From Paenibacillus barengoltzii NBRC 101215 (GTDB lineage Bacteria; Bacillota; Bacilli; Paenibacillales; Paenibacillaceae), in contig NZ_BILV01000049.1 of the NCBI RefSeq assembly GCF_004000745.1, positions 1 to 50,591 of the forward strand: a stretch of 50,591 nucleotides of DNA. The letters are read 5' to 3'. A program made the position numbers and the translations under genes. Each line of letters opens with the position of its first letter. The first letter of the stretch is position 1. The notes under the pieces were generated by a model, which saw only the letters and a list, made by a program, of their open reading frames with translations, was not told the DNA's origin and searched no databases. This document shows, one piece after another, positions 34,099 through 43,945 of the stretch.

Positions 34099-34245
34099 TC
34101 CCTGCACTCCCCTCCGAATTCTCAAGCGAAACTTCCCGAAGTTGCGCCTGCTTTACGCCTATTTATTGTTATGCGACAGGCATCTGAAATATATGCAATC
34201 TTCATAAGTTTATGGCGTTTTTTCGGGAAACGTGCAGGGGGTTGT

Positions 34246-35961
34246 CTAATGATACGTAGGTAGAACGACACCGGGACCTGCCAAAGCTTCAGCAGAAGCT
34301 GACTTTGGCCCTGATCCGGGACTAGAAACCGCGCTATTCCGATTCAATCGCCAAACCTCGTTCCCGCCGAGGTTTACCGGATAAGCTCGGCCCCCAAATT
34401 CCAGCAGACCCTCCACCGTCCGAACGCTCATCCCGATGAGCGCTTTAGGCTCACCGCGTCGATCGGTGACGAGACGGGTCCCGTAGGGAAACCGGCAGTA
34501 CGGCTCCCCGTCCCGGTATACGGTGCTGCCTTCACGCGTATTGACTAGCTCGAATACCGTGCCGTCCACTTTCCGGGCATACGCGGTTTCCTCGGCCGGT
34601 ACTTCCCCGTGATCCATCGGATAAGGCAGCAGCCCGGTGAACCACAGCTCTTCCTCCGGCGTCGGCAGGATGCCGCACAACCGCTCCACATAGTCGAGCA
34701 GACACAAAATCGCAGGGGAGTAGGTCTCGGTGAAGCCTTCCTCTCCCGTCCAAGGGCTGAGGCACTGTGCGAAACGCTCCATGCGGGCCATCGCCGACAG
34801 AATCGGCTGCAGTACCCAGGTTAGCTCCACATGCCGCCCGTGGTACTCAAACGCATGCGGAGCACGGATTAAGCTAAGGAAGTTTGTCGTCCCCGCCCAG
34901 GTGTTGTAGGCCGACGACGGATCAAACCGCGGGTCGTCCATGGCAATCGAAGTGAAGGGATACTTGGCAAAAAACTTCCGCGTATTCAGCAAATATCGTC
35001 GCAGCGACGAAGCGAAAAATTCCCCGTCCCCCACCTCGCAAGCCAATACGCGCAGCAGCACGTCAGACTGGATGCGGACGAACTGTCCGCTCGCGTCCAC
35101 GTCGTAGAAGAACCCGTCTTCCGCATCATAGCAATGATTCATCAGGCTGGACAGGCTCGCCTCCGCTTTAGCTGCCCACTCCGGTCCTGCTGCCGCCCCC
35201 AGCTCCGCGGCGATGTCCGCCAAATAACGCCGCTGACAGTAGACGTTAGCCGTCAGATCCGGCGCCAAAAACGGCAGCACCGGCGAGTCCGGATCGTACC
35301 GGCGCGGGTCGCCCAGATGCGACGTATCCGGCACATGCCAGAAGCGCGGAGATAGATCATGCCCCGTATCGAACGTGCAAAACGCCTCCACGCAGCCCGT
35401 CCCCCGCGTATCACGGAACGCGGCCAGCCAGGCGTCGTGCCGCTCCATGGCGCGGTACATCTTGTCCAGGAACTCCCGGTCCGCCCGGCCGTTCAGGCGG
35501 TAGTGGTTCCATACCGAGCGGGCCAGCGGCGTGACCATCTGGATTTGCCGGTATGCCGGTCCCGTGCCGGTCACCTTGTAGGGCATGAGGCCATCGGAGC
35601 GTTGGTAATCGGCAAACAAGGTGAAGGTCGCCTGCGCCACCGACGGCACAAAGCGGCTGAGCAGCTCGGTATTGATCGTGCCGGTGCTCTCCAGCCAAGT
35701 GCCGAGGTACACGCCGCCTTCATGCAGCACCGGCACGCCGCTCACCGACGGCACGATGCAATCGAGCAGCTTGCGCACGCCGGCGTAATAGACCCGCTCC
35801 AGCGGGCTCCCTTCGTTCGCCGCGAATTTGACGCCCGAAGCGGCAAACTCCTCCAGCACGGCTTGATCCGTGCTCTTACGCAAACCTTCTCCGCCTACAG
35901 CTGACACAACCTCCATCTTGCGCAACCGCTCCAACACGCCCATCTCTCCCATTTCCCCCAT
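34246..35961 (-). CDS. MGH1-like (alpha/alpha)6-barrel glycoside hydrolase
   Basis: A 571-residue cytoplasmic protein with no signal peptide. Most of it reads as a six-hairpin glycosidase of the GH63/MGH1-like group: ATFTLFADYQRSDGLMPYK, MVTPLARSVWNHYRLNGR, FDTGHDLSPRFW, PDLTANVYCQRRYLADIAAELG and FTSIAMDDPRFDPSSAYNTWAGTTNF. The family assignment is from motif style and is moderately sure; the sugar cleaved is not known. It is the last gene of the ABC sugar operon, its start 14 bases after the GH43 stop with GGTGAGG upstream. Presumably it acts on oligosaccharides brought in by the transporter. Confidence 0.7.
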   Translation of the reverse strand: MGEMGEMGVLERLRKMEVVSAVGGEGLRKSTDQAVLEEFAASGVKFAANEGSPLERVYYAGVRKLLDCIVPSVSGVPVLHEGGVYLGTWLESTGTINTELLSRFVPSVAQATFTLFADYQRSDGLMPYKVTGTGPAYRQIQMVTPLARSVWNHYRLNGRADREFLDKMYRAMERHDAWLAAFRDTRGTGCVEAFCTFDTGHDLSPRFWHVPDTSHLGDPRRYDPDSPVLPFLAPDLTANVYCQRRYLADIAAELGAAAGPEWAAKAEASLSSLMNHCYDAEDGFFYDVDASGQFVRIQSDVLLRVLACEVGDGEFFASSLRRYLLNTRKFFAKYPFTSIAMDDPRFDPSSAYNTWAGTTNFLSLIRAPHAFEYHGRHVELTWVLQPILSAMARMERFAQCLSPWTGEEGFTETYSPAILCLLDYVERLCGILPTPEEELWFTGLLPYPMDHGEVPAEETAYARKVDGTVFELVNTREGSTVYRDGEPYCRFPYGTRLVTDRRGEPKALIGMSVRTVEGLLEFGGRAYPVNLGGNEVWRLNRNSAVSSPGSGPKSASAEALAGPGVVLPTYH

Positions 35962-35975
35962 CTGTCCAACCTCAC

Positions 35976-36866
35976 CTATCTCTGCACTTCTTTCGGATGC
36001 GCGTATAATCGCCCGTCCTGCTCCGTCACCGGGATGAAGATCGGACGTTCATTGGGGCTGTCGTTTGGCGTATGAATCGCCAGTCGCAGCTCGCCCGCGA
36101 ACGTGCGGAACACCATCCCGTGGCCGCCGTCCCGTTTATACAACGGCTCTGCGTCCTGCACCCACGGGCCGGTAATGTCTCCACCAGCTTGGCGAGCGCA
36201 GCCGATCGTGTAGCCGCCGTCGCTAAAACTGGACCAGAGCAGCAGCAGCTCGCCGTTATCAGCGCGGTACAGGAAGGGGCCGTCCGTGACGTAATTGGCC
36301 CCGCCGCGAATCCCTTCGGCCCATGGTGCCTCCGAAGCCCGGAACAATAGCACAGGCTCAGACACCGCCCGGTCCAGCTCGCGGCTTAGACGCACCGCGC
36401 AAATCTTCCCGTCCTGCACCTGCACCCATTCATGGCAGAATACCATCCAGGGCTCGCCCTGCGGGTCGACGTAAAACGTCCCGTCCAAGCACTCCCAATC
36501 GCGCGGCGTCAACGGCCCGTCCCCAAGCGGCTGGAACGGGCCCAGCGGGCTGTCCGCCACCAGCGTTTGCGTGCCCCGGCATCGGCCGTCTGCCTTGAAG
36601 GTGGCGAACATGTAGTAGCGCCCCTGCCACTCATGCACCTCCGGCGCCCAGTAGTTGAAGTCCGACCAGAAATCCGGCTCCGGGCGGAACGCCGGGTAAG
36701 GACCTTCCCATGCCGCCAAATCCGTGCTCACGTAAACGTCAAACCCGCGCGGTTTGCCCTTCCAGCACGTCTCTCCGATCGTGCCGTACATATAATATTT
36801 GCCTTCCGCCGGCATCGGCAGGAGGAACGGATCCCGAATATGGATGTCCGATAACGCCAAGGTCAT
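35976..36866 (-). CDS. Glycoside hydrolase family 43-like protein
   Basis: About 296 residues forming a five-bladed beta-propeller. The general base aspartate is in HIRDPFLLP, the pKa-modulating aspartate in WECLDGTFYVD and the acid glutamate probably in NYWAPEVHEW or APWAEGIRGG; YVTDGPFLYRADNGELLLLWSS is typical of GH43. Such enzymes remove arabinose or xylose units. No signal peptide, so it acts on imported oligosaccharides. The ATG at 36866 has AGGAGG eight bases upstream. It lies between the permease and the MGH1-like glycosidase genes. Confidence 0.87.
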   Translation of the reverse strand: MTLALSDIHIRDPFLLPMPAEGKYYMYGTIGETCWKGKPRGFDVYVSTDLAAWEGPYPAFRPEPDFWSDFNYWAPEVHEWQGRYYMFATFKADGRCRGTQTLVADSPLGPFQPLGDGPLTPRDWECLDGTFYVDPQGEPWMVFCHEWVQVQDGKICAVRLSRELDRAVSEPVLLFRASEAPWAEGIRGGANYVTDGPFLYRADNGELLLLWSSFSDGGYTIGCARQAGGDITGPWVQDAEPLYKRDGGHGMVFRTFAGELRLAIHTPNDSPNERPIFIPVTEQDGRLYAHPKEVQR

Positions 36867-36912
36867 AACCAATCCCTCCTAGAAGTCGTGTACAGTTCAC
36901 CGTCCTGTCAGC

Positions 36913-37752
36913 TTACTTCAGCCCCGTCGTCGAAATCCCCTCGACGATATAACGCTGGAAGATCAGGAAGATCACAATGACTGGGGCAACCGCCACCGTT
37001 GACATTGCCATCAGCGAGCCCCAGTTCGACGTGCTGGTGGAGTCGATTAAGGAGCGCAAGCCAATCATGACCGTAAACAGCTTCGGACTGTTCAGGTAGA
37101 TCATTTGCCCAAAGAAGTCATCCCACGTCCAGTAGAACGTAAAGATCGATGTTGTTATCACCGCCGGTACGCACAGCGGCATAATGATCCGCGAATAGAT
37201 TTGCCAAGATCCACAGCCGTCGATCCGGGCGCTTTCGTCCAATTCCATCGGCAGCCCGCGGATAAACTGCACCATCAGCAGTACGAAGAACGCATCCAAC
37301 GCAAAAAACTTCGGTACCACGAGCGGCAGAAACGTATTCACCCATCCGAACGTGTGGAACAGAATATATTGCGGAATGAGCGTCACTTGAAACGGCAGCA
37401 TCAGCGTCATCAGCATCATGCTGAACCAAAATTTCTGCCCCGTAAAATTTAAACGCGCAAAGGCAAAGGCGGCCAGCGAGCAGGAGATCACGTTACCGAT
37501 CACCGCCAGCGCCGCAATAATAAAGGAGTTGATCAGGAAATGCCCAAACGAGTACCCTTGAATCCCCCGCCAGCCGTTGACGTAATTGGAGAGAGTGAAG
37601 GAGTCCGGCCACAATCCCATGTCCGAGAAGATTTCCGCATTGGGCTTGAATGAACTGCTGATCATCCACAACACCGGATAAATCATGATCGTCCCGATCA
37701 CAATCACCACCACGTGTCTCCACAGTTTGCTTAAGTTTAGCCGCAACACCAT
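36913..37752 (-). CDS. Sugar ABC transporter permease (MalG type)
   Basis: A 279-residue permease with six membrane helices. The N-terminal IGTIMIYPVLWMISSSFKPNAEIF and the cytoplasmic EAA loop ELDESARIDGCGSWQIYSRIIMPLCVPA are those of MalG-type CUT1 sugar permeases. It starts five bases after its partner permease. No ATPase gene is present in the operon, as is common for CUT1 systems in Bacilli that share an MsmX-type ATPase encoded elsewhere. Confidence 0.93.
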   Translation of the reverse strand: MVLRLNLSKLWRHVVVIVIGTIMIYPVLWMISSSFKPNAEIFSDMGLWPDSFTLSNYVNGWRGIQGYSFGHFLINSFIIAALAVIGNVISCSLAAFAFARLNFTGQKFWFSMMLMTLMLPFQVTLIPQYILFHTFGWVNTFLPLVVPKFFALDAFFVLLMVQFIRGLPMELDESARIDGCGSWQIYSRIIMPLCVPAVITTSIFTFYWTWDDFFGQMIYLNSPKLFTVMIGLRSLIDSTSTSNWGSLMAMSTVAVAPVIVIFLIFQRYIVEGISTTGLK

Positions 37753-37757
37753 CTATC

Positions 37758-38708
37758 TCAGCTCCTTTCGTCCTTGCCGTCGCCGTAATAAACCCAATAC
37801 TTTGAGGAAGCGAATACGATCGCTGTAAATATCCCAATGATCACCAACATCACCCAAGCCATAGCCGAAGCGTAACCCATATTAAAGTAAGAGAAGCCCT
37901 TCAAATACAGGTACAGCGAGTAAAACATCGTCGAATCGATCGGCCCGCCATGGCCGTCCCCGATAATGTACCCGGAGGTAAATACCTGGAACGAGCTGAT
38001 CATGTTCATCACCAGGTTAAACAGGATCACCGGCGACAACAGCGGCAGTGTGATCCGCAGAAACTGACGTGTCCGGCTGACACCGTCCACCGCCGCAGCT
38101 TCGTAAATTTCCCCCGGGATCTGCTTCAGTCCCGCCAGGAATATCACCATCGACGAGCCAAATTGCCAAACCGACAGCGCAACGATGGAATAAATAATGT
38201 AGCTCGGATTCGCCACCCAATCGGGTGCATTAATATGAAAAATTTCGAGAAACCGGTTAAACAATCCGTCGCCGGAGAAGATTTTTTTCCAAACTACCGC
38301 AATCGCCACGCTCCCCCCTAACAACGAAGGGATGTAATAGACGGTCCGATACAAACCAAGCAGCTTTAACCCTTTATTCAAAATAATCGCCACCGCCAGG
38401 GCGAACACCAACCGCAGAGGAACAGAGAGGAACACGTACTGAAACGTCAGCTTCAATGAATGAGTAAACGTGGCATCCCCCGTAAACATCTCCGTAAAAT
38501 TCTGCATCCCAATCCAAGCCGGCGCCTTCAACATGTTATAGTTCGTAAAGGACAAATACAGCGAAGCCAAAATTGGCCCAATCGCCATGCAAAAAAATCC
38601 AATCAACCAGGGCAACAAGAACAAATAACCCGTTAAGTTCCGTTTCAAGGCTCGACGTCGCTTGGGCTTTACGATCGTTTGGGTTGCCACACCTGTCACC
38701 GAATCCAT
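37758..38708 (-). CDS. Sugar ABC transporter permease (MalF type)
   Basis: A 316-residue permease with six membrane helices: the N-terminal LTGYLFLLPWLIGFFCMAIGPILASLYLSF is the MalF/UgpA-type start, and GEIYEAAAVDGVSRTRQFLRITLPLLSPV is the EAA loop contacting the ATPase. GGAGGT stands eight bases before the ATG. It pairs with the MalG-type permease downstream and the binding protein upstream. Confidence 0.93.
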   Translation of the reverse strand: MDSVTGVATQTIVKPKRRRALKRNLTGYLFLLPWLIGFFCMAIGPILASLYLSFTNYNMLKAPAWIGMQNFTEMFTGDATFTHSLKLTFQYVFLSVPLRLVFALAVAIILNKGLKLLGLYRTVYYIPSLLGGSVAIAVVWKKIFSGDGLFNRFLEIFHINAPDWVANPSYIIYSIVALSVWQFGSSMVIFLAGLKQIPGEIYEAAAVDGVSRTRQFLRITLPLLSPVILFNLVMNMISSFQVFTSGYIIGDGHGGPIDSTMFYSLYLYLKGFSYFNMGYASAMAWVMLVIIGIFTAIVFASSKYWVYYGDGKDERS

Positions 38709-38745
38709 AAGTCAACACCTCCGTAACCATCATTCCTGGGTTCAG

Positions 38746-38772
38746 AAAAAGGGGAGCCCAGCGGTTCCCCTC
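38746..38772 (-). terminator. Attenuating terminator between binding protein and permease genes
   Basis: On the minus strand GGGGAACC-GCTG-GGCTCCCC with one mismatch is followed by TTTTTC. A terminator here would let the binding protein gene be expressed more than the permeases, as is common in sugar ABC operons. Confidence 0.75.
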
Positions 38773-38790
38773 TTCCTTGTGACAGGCTGG

Positions 38791-40146
38791 TTAATTTGTC
38801 GTAGCGCTCAAGTTCGCCTGTAAGATTTTTTGTCCCTGTGCATAAAAATCATCTGCCGCCTTCGCGATGTCCATCCGTCCGAACGCCACGTTCTGGCTGG
38901 CTTTCAGCAGCTCTTGCTTAAACTCGTTGGAGCCCGGAACGTTGTAAAGCAGGTCAACATCATCCACCGCCACGATATCCAGGTAATCGTAGACCACTTT
39001 ATCCGTTTCGGAGGCTTCCGCCTTTAGAACGGCCCGCATCTCCGAGGAGACCGGCACACCGCGGTTGTTGCCGAGGATCTTCGCCGCATCGGGATCGTTC
39101 ACCCAGAAGTCCATGAGCATCGCGACTTCCTTCGGATGCTTGGTATTGGCATAGCCCACGATGTTTTGACTCGATTGAACAGAGATCATGCTGCCGTTGG
39201 GTCCCATCGGAACTGGAATCAGCGTCAGCTTATCTTGGGACATTTTTTGGAAATCAGCAAATTGGTTTGTCGGAATAAACTGCATCGCCACTTGGCCTTT
39301 TGCCACCAGAGACATGCTGGTGTCGTCCGGATCAGCGGAGATTTGCAGCTCCGGCGTTACGATGCTGCCTGCTTTCCGCATGCCTTCCCAGAGCGTAAAC
39401 CACTCGGCGACATCCGCCGCCTCGAAGCCCAGCTTCTTCTCCGGCTCATTGTAAATCATCTTGTCGCGCTGAGTCAGATATACCCCAAACTGGTCCATCT
39501 CGCCGGAATAATCGTACGAGCCGTAAATGCCTTCGCCCGTCGCCGCAATCTGTTCATTGATTTTGACAAAATCGTCCCATGTCCATTCCTTCGTTGGCAG
39601 CGAAAGACCGGCCTTCTCAAACAGCGCCGTGTTCGCGAGAATCGCCGTCGAGTTCGCCCCAATCGAGATCCCCCGAAGCTTACCTTCAAACGTGTTCACG
39701 TTAATGAGCTGCGGCGAAATTTTGCTGGTATCGACTTCATTGCCGACGTACGGAGTGATATCCAGCAGTACATCCCGGGTGGCATATTCCAAGATATTGC
39801 TCCCTAACGTAAACAGGTCCGGGGCCGTCCCCGATGCCAGCTGCGTATTCAGCTTATCGAAATAACCATCAAAAGGAGAGAACTCGGGAATCACCTTGAT
39901 GTTCGGGTGTTTTTCCTCGAACTTCTTCAGCATGGCTGTCGTAATATCCGCCCGGGTTTGGTCCCCCCACCACATGACGCGAAGCTCAACCTGCTCCTCG
40001 CTGGCAGCACCTCCCGCCTCTGACGGCTGGTTCGTATTCCCGGTCGTTGCGCTCCCAGCATTGCTGTTCCCGGAGCCGCACGCCGAAGCCAAGATGGCTG
40101 TCACCAGCAACAAACTGGCCAACAATATCGCCTTTGTCTTCTTCAT
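38791..40146 (-). CDS. Extracellular solute-binding lipoprotein (CUT1 sugar family)
   Basis: A 451-residue lipoprotein with signal peptide and lipobox LASAC (cysteine near residue 23), a short Asn/Ser/Thr linker and a family 1 extracellular solute-binding domain: LRVMWWGDQTRADITTAMLKKFEEKHPNIKV, NTQLASGTAPDLFTLGSN and the C-terminal part with GNNRGVPVSSEMR. It captures an oligosaccharide for the two permeases encoded downstream. It is preceded by the sensor kinase and regulator genes on the same strand. Confidence 0.94.
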   Translation of the reverse strand: MKKTKAILLASLLLVTAILASACGSGNSNAGSATTGNTNQPSEAGGAASEEQVELRVMWWGDQTRADITTAMLKKFEEKHPNIKVIPEFSPFDGYFDKLNTQLASGTAPDLFTLGSNILEYATRDVLLDITPYVGNEVDTSKISPQLINVNTFEGKLRGISIGANSTAILANTALFEKAGLSLPTKEWTWDDFVKINEQIAATGEGIYGSYDYSGEMDQFGVYLTQRDKMIYNEPEKKLGFEAADVAEWFTLWEGMRKAGSIVTPELQISADPDDTSMSLVAKGQVAMQFIPTNQFADFQKMSQDKLTLIPVPMGPNGSMISVQSSQNIVGYANTKHPKEVAMLMDFWVNDPDAAKILGNNRGVPVSSEMRAVLKAEASETDKVVYDYLDIVAVDDVDLLYNVPGSNEFKQELLKASQNVAFGRMDIAKAADDFYAQGQKILQANLSATTN

Positions 40147-40186
40147 CTCTTCCTTCCCCCTTTATGAGAATGGTCTTGCTGATTAA

Positions 40187-40201
40187 ATGGTAGCGCATAC
40201 A
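40187..40201. promoter_or_regulatory. Possible CcpA cre site before the sugar-binding protein gene
   Basis: ATGGTAGCGCATACA matches the cre consensus WTGNAANCGNWNNCW with one mismatch. It is in the 100-base gap between the regulator and binding protein genes, where a promoter for the transport genes is expected. Confidence 0.4.
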
Positions 40202-40249
40202 AAAAAGGAGAAGAATCCAATTTCTTTGGGCATTGGACTTTTACTTTTT

Positions 40250-41836
40250 TTAGATGTTCTTATCTTTCTGCCGGTATTCGGATGGACTGACCCCAAACAC
40301 CTTCTTGAATTTGGTGCTGAAATAGCTGGCATTGGAGAAGCCCGTCAGCTCCGCAATATCGCTTAAGGACAACGGGGTTTCATCAAGCAGCTGCACCGCT
40401 TTGTTCATGCGCACATCGGTCAAGTATTGGAGAAAGGATTTGCCGGTTTTGGTTTTGAACAGATCGGACAAATAGGACAGGTTGTAGTGGAACTGATCGG
40501 CGATTTGCGATAGGTTCAGATCGTTCATGTAATTCAGTTCGATCATGTCCTTCATCGCTTCAACGATGGAGGGCTCCTCTCTTGTACTGTCCCCCTTCTT
40601 CAGCGAAAACAGCGGCTCCGCCAGCCCATACAGGAACCCGCAGGCTTTGGATACGGTGCCGAGCCCCCATACTCGCTCCGGATCCAACCAGATCTCGTCC
40701 TTCTCCCGCAGCGCAAGCCCCATGGCATCCGCTGCCGCTTCGATGGCCAAGCAGCATTGGAAAATCAGCTTGATAAACTGCGGGTGCGAGAAAGCCAGCG
40801 CGGCGGCGAGCTCCTCCTCCACCAGCTTCTCAAACGCTGCCTTGCGGCCGTCGGCCAAATGCCGCTGCAGCAGCTTCAGCTTGTCCTGGGCCGCCAGCTG
40901 TGCCGGATCCGCCAGGCCCCGCGTAGGCTCCGCTCCGGCTTGCTGCGTGTGCCGGCTCATATACCAGGCCAGCACGGAGGAAAGGTACCCCTCCCGCCAT
41001 GCCTCCAGACCTTGCACGGGTTCGCCGGCCATCACCAGCGCCTTCTGTTTCAAATAGCTGCGGACAATATCAGCCACTTGGCTGGAGAAGCTTTGCACAG
41101 CGGCTGGATCGCCCGGCACGATGGCAAACAGCAAGTCGGGATGCTTCGCTTCCCGAAAGACCGGGATACCGGGAGCAGAACCGGTTGTACCCGCCAGCTC
41201 GCGGCAAAGCAGCTCAAACGGCAGACGCAGGCCGGATTCCTCCGGCGCTTCTTCCGGTGCCGGCGGTAACCCGATCGCCACAAAACGCACCGGTTGCTCC
41301 GCCAGTTCATTTAAGCCAAACAACCGAACCCGTTCCGGCCACAGGTGGCTGCTGCCTGGATAAGCTCGGATCACGCTCTGAATAAATTGCTCCTTCATTT
41401 CCTCCAGGTAGCGGGACAGCTTCCATTCCGCCAGCTTCCGCTCCGCCTGCGCCGAGCGCTCCCGGTCCAGCTCAGAAGCGACCCTGCCCAAGGCTCCGGC
41501 CAGTTCGCTCCGCGTCACCGGCTTGAGCAGCAGGTCGCTGGCGCGATTTTTGATCGCCGCATGGGCGTACTGAAAATCGTCATATCCCGTCAGCACGATC
41601 AGACGAATATCCGGATATTGCCGGGAACAGCTTTCGAGCAGCTCCACCCCGTCCATGATCGGCATGCGCATATCGGTAATGATAATGTCGCAGTCCCCGG
41701 TCTGAAGCCACTCCAGCGCCTCCTGACCATTCCCCGCTTCCCCGGCGATCTGGAGGCCCAGCTGCTGCCAATCGATTTTTAGCCTTAGTCCTTGACGAAT
41801 CTCCCGTTCATCATCAACCAGCAGCACGTTATACAT
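40250..41836 (-). CDS. YesN-type AraC-family response regulator
   Basis: About 528 residues. An N-terminal receiver domain (YNVLLVDDEREIRQGL; phospho-acceptor aspartate in DIIITDMRMPIMDG; threonine in IVLTGYDDF; lysine in LLLKPVTR), a long middle region, and a C-terminal AraC DNA-binding domain with two HTHs (NLSQIADQFHYNLSYLSDLFKT; LSDIAELTGFSNASYFSTKFKK). It overlaps the kinase gene by eight bases. Start at 41836 follows GGGGAGGG. It should activate the downstream ABC transporter and glycosidase genes when the kinase detects sugar. Confidence 0.95.
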   Translation of the reverse strand: MYNVLLVDDEREIRQGLRLKIDWQQLGLQIAGEAGNGQEALEWLQTGDCDIIITDMRMPIMDGVELLESCSRQYPDIRLIVLTGYDDFQYAHAAIKNRASDLLLKPVTRSELAGALGRVASELDRERSAQAERKLAEWKLSRYLEEMKEQFIQSVIRAYPGSSHLWPERVRLFGLNELAEQPVRFVAIGLPPAPEEAPEESGLRLPFELLCRELAGTTGSAPGIPVFREAKHPDLLFAIVPGDPAAVQSFSSQVADIVRSYLKQKALVMAGEPVQGLEAWREGYLSSVLAWYMSRHTQQAGAEPTRGLADPAQLAAQDKLKLLQRHLADGRKAAFEKLVEEELAAALAFSHPQFIKLIFQCCLAIEAAADAMGLALREKDEIWLDPERVWGLGTVSKACGFLYGLAEPLFSLKKGDSTREEPSIVEAMKDMIELNYMNDLNLSQIADQFHYNLSYLSDLFKTKTGKSFLQYLTDVRMNKAVQLLDETPLSLSDIAELTGFSNASYFSTKFKKVFGVSPSEYRQKDKNI

Positions 41837-43628
41837 CCGCATTTCCCTCCCCTATCGGCAAACTCAGTGTGATCGTCGTCCCTTCCCCGGGCGCCGATTG
41901 AATCGAAAACGCAAAGCCAGCTCCATAATAAAGCGCACACCGGGCCAAAATATTCCGCAAGCCGATCTGTCTCCCGCCGGTGCTTAATACCTGCTCCAGT
42001 TGGGAATGCTGGTACTCCTCGTTCAGCTGCCGCACCAAGTCCGGCTCCATGCCAACTCCGTTGTCGGCCACCTGCAAGAGCAGCCGTTGATCCTCCTCCC
42101 AAATCCGGATGCGCACAACGGCAACGTCGTTTTTGACCTGACTGTATTTCACGGCATTTTCCACAAGCGGCTGCAAAATAAACTTCACGATATACACCGG
42201 ACGGTCCGGCACCGCGTTCTCCAGCGTCAAAACCAGCTGTTCCGCAAACCGATGGTGCAGAATCGCAGCGAAAGATTCGGTATACGTCACTTCGTCACGC
42301 AACGGGATCAGATCGCTTTTGGCATTCAGCGAGAAGCGCAGCATTTTGCCTAGCGATTCGATAACGTCAACTGCATCATCCGTTCGCCTCTGGATCACCA
42401 GACTGCTGAGTAACTCCAACGTGTTAAACAAAAAATGCGGATTAATCTGCATCAGCAGCGCCCGATATTCCGCCTGTTGCCGGCGCAGCTTCAATTCAAA
42501 CTCGCTTTTCAAATGGGCGCGCAGCCGTACAATCATGTTACGGAACGTGGCCGTCACGAACCCGACCTCATGGTTCACCTGCTGCCGCTCAGGAATACGC
42601 TGCTCCGCCTGGGCGAACTCCCCGCGCTGGACAAGCCGCATCGCTGCCACCAAGCCGCCCAGCGGTTTGGTAATGCTGTAGGAAATCCAGACGGCCGCAA
42701 GGACAGCGAACACCAACAGTGTCCCGGTCGCCACCAAAATCCCTGATTTCAGATTGATCAGGTTGGCCAGCAGTTCATTTTCCGAGACCGCCCCAACGAG
42801 CATCCAATCGTTAAATTGCAGTTTTTTATAGACGTAGATCATGTCCTCGCCCTGAGGTTTGGCATAAAATACGCCTTCCCGCGGCCCCCGCTCCCGGATC
42901 TCCCCCAGCTTGTTCAGGACCGGTTCGCTGAAATCTGATAACGGCTGGCCTAACAGCGGTTCACCTTCGCCGCTAAGCAAAAAAATCGTACCATGGGTTC
43001 CGAGATGCACCTGGCTGAGCGGGTCCTTGAAGTATTCAGCGCGAACGTTCACCTTCATGATGGCGGTAGCTTGGGAAACGCTGAACGTCCCGATCGGGAT
43101 CAGGAAGCTGATGACCTCATGCTCCTTCAAACGCACCGGTTCAAACGGATCCACCGCCGCCGGGGCCCAATGCTGCTCAGACTCGTAAAAATTTCGATAC
43201 CAGTCCGTCTCCAAAAACGACGGGTCCTGCAAGATCCGGTTGTCCAGACCGACATACAGCCCGTCTTTGCGATAGATCGAGGCGGTGGCGATGATGGAAT
43301 AGTTGTTCACCGTCCGGGTCAGAAACTTGCTGAGCTGGATATTTTTCAGCATCTTCTGCCCTTCGGACTGCGTGGGATCGGAGACAAATTCACTCCACTC
43401 ATTCGTGATGTCACTGTTATAGATGACTGAGGAGAAATCGTAGATTTGGCCAATCGTGGAGTTGATGAGTGCGGTGTAGGCCGTCATTTTTTCCAATGCC
43501 GCCGTTTCGCTGTCAGAGCGCAGGATCGCGCTGGATTTGTTATAGCTGATCAGGAACATGACACAGAAGGAAATGACCAATAAGACGACAAATACGGCAA
43601 TCAGCCGATTGCGCAAAGAAAAAAACAT
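41829..43628 (-). CDS. YesM-type sensor histidine kinase
   Basis: A 599-residue membrane kinase. Two membrane helices (about residues 8-30 and 290-312) enclose an extracellular sensor of the Cache type; then a HAMP segment, a coiled coil, the phospho-histidine in ALLMQINPHFLFNTLELL and an ATP-binding domain with NAVKYSQ and VADNGVGMEPDLV. This class senses sugars or their binding proteins. The start at 43628 is chosen by GGGGGG eight bases upstream. It is the first gene of the seven-gene sugar operon. Confidence 0.95.
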   Translation of the reverse strand: MFFSLRNRLIAVFVVLLVISFCVMFLISYNKSSAILRSDSETAALEKMTAYTALINSTIGQIYDFSSVIYNSDITNEWSEFVSDPTQSEGQKMLKNIQLSKFLTRTVNNYSIIATASIYRKDGLYVGLDNRILQDPSFLETDWYRNFYESEQHWAPAAVDPFEPVRLKEHEVISFLIPIGTFSVSQATAIMKVNVRAEYFKDPLSQVHLGTHGTIFLLSGEGEPLLGQPLSDFSEPVLNKLGEIRERGPREGVFYAKPQGEDMIYVYKKLQFNDWMLVGAVSENELLANLINLKSGILVATGTLLVFAVLAAVWISYSITKPLGGLVAAMRLVQRGEFAQAEQRIPERQQVNHEVGFVTATFRNMIVRLRAHLKSEFELKLRRQQAEYRALLMQINPHFLFNTLELLSSLVIQRRTDDAVDVIESLGKMLRFSLNAKSDLIPLRDEVTYTESFAAILHHRFAEQLVLTLENAVPDRPVYIVKFILQPLVENAVKYSQVKNDVAVVRIRIWEEDQRLLLQVADNGVGMEPDLVRQLNEEYQHSQLEQVLSTGGRQIGLRNILARCALYYGAGFAFSIQSAPGEGTTITLSLPIGEGNADV

Positions 43629-43945
43629 CGGGCGCCCCCCCTTATGCACAACACTATAACGAAAACGCCCAATTCCCGCAATAAGCGCTTACATAGGCGT
43701 GGCGTCAAGCTATTTTTCATTTCATCAGCCAGAATCCCTCCCGCATCCAAGCCTCTGCCCCGACTTCCAGACGAGGGAGCGACCCGACCAAGGTCCAGTT
43801 CACAAACCGTCCCCAGCCCGTTATGCGCTGCCGCTATTCCCGGTAGAATGAAGACATGAACAACGGATAACCCAATCGATGCATTAGGAACTTAGACTCA
43901 ATAATCCTGATTGACTTAAAAATAAATGAAAGCGAGTGGTTGACC

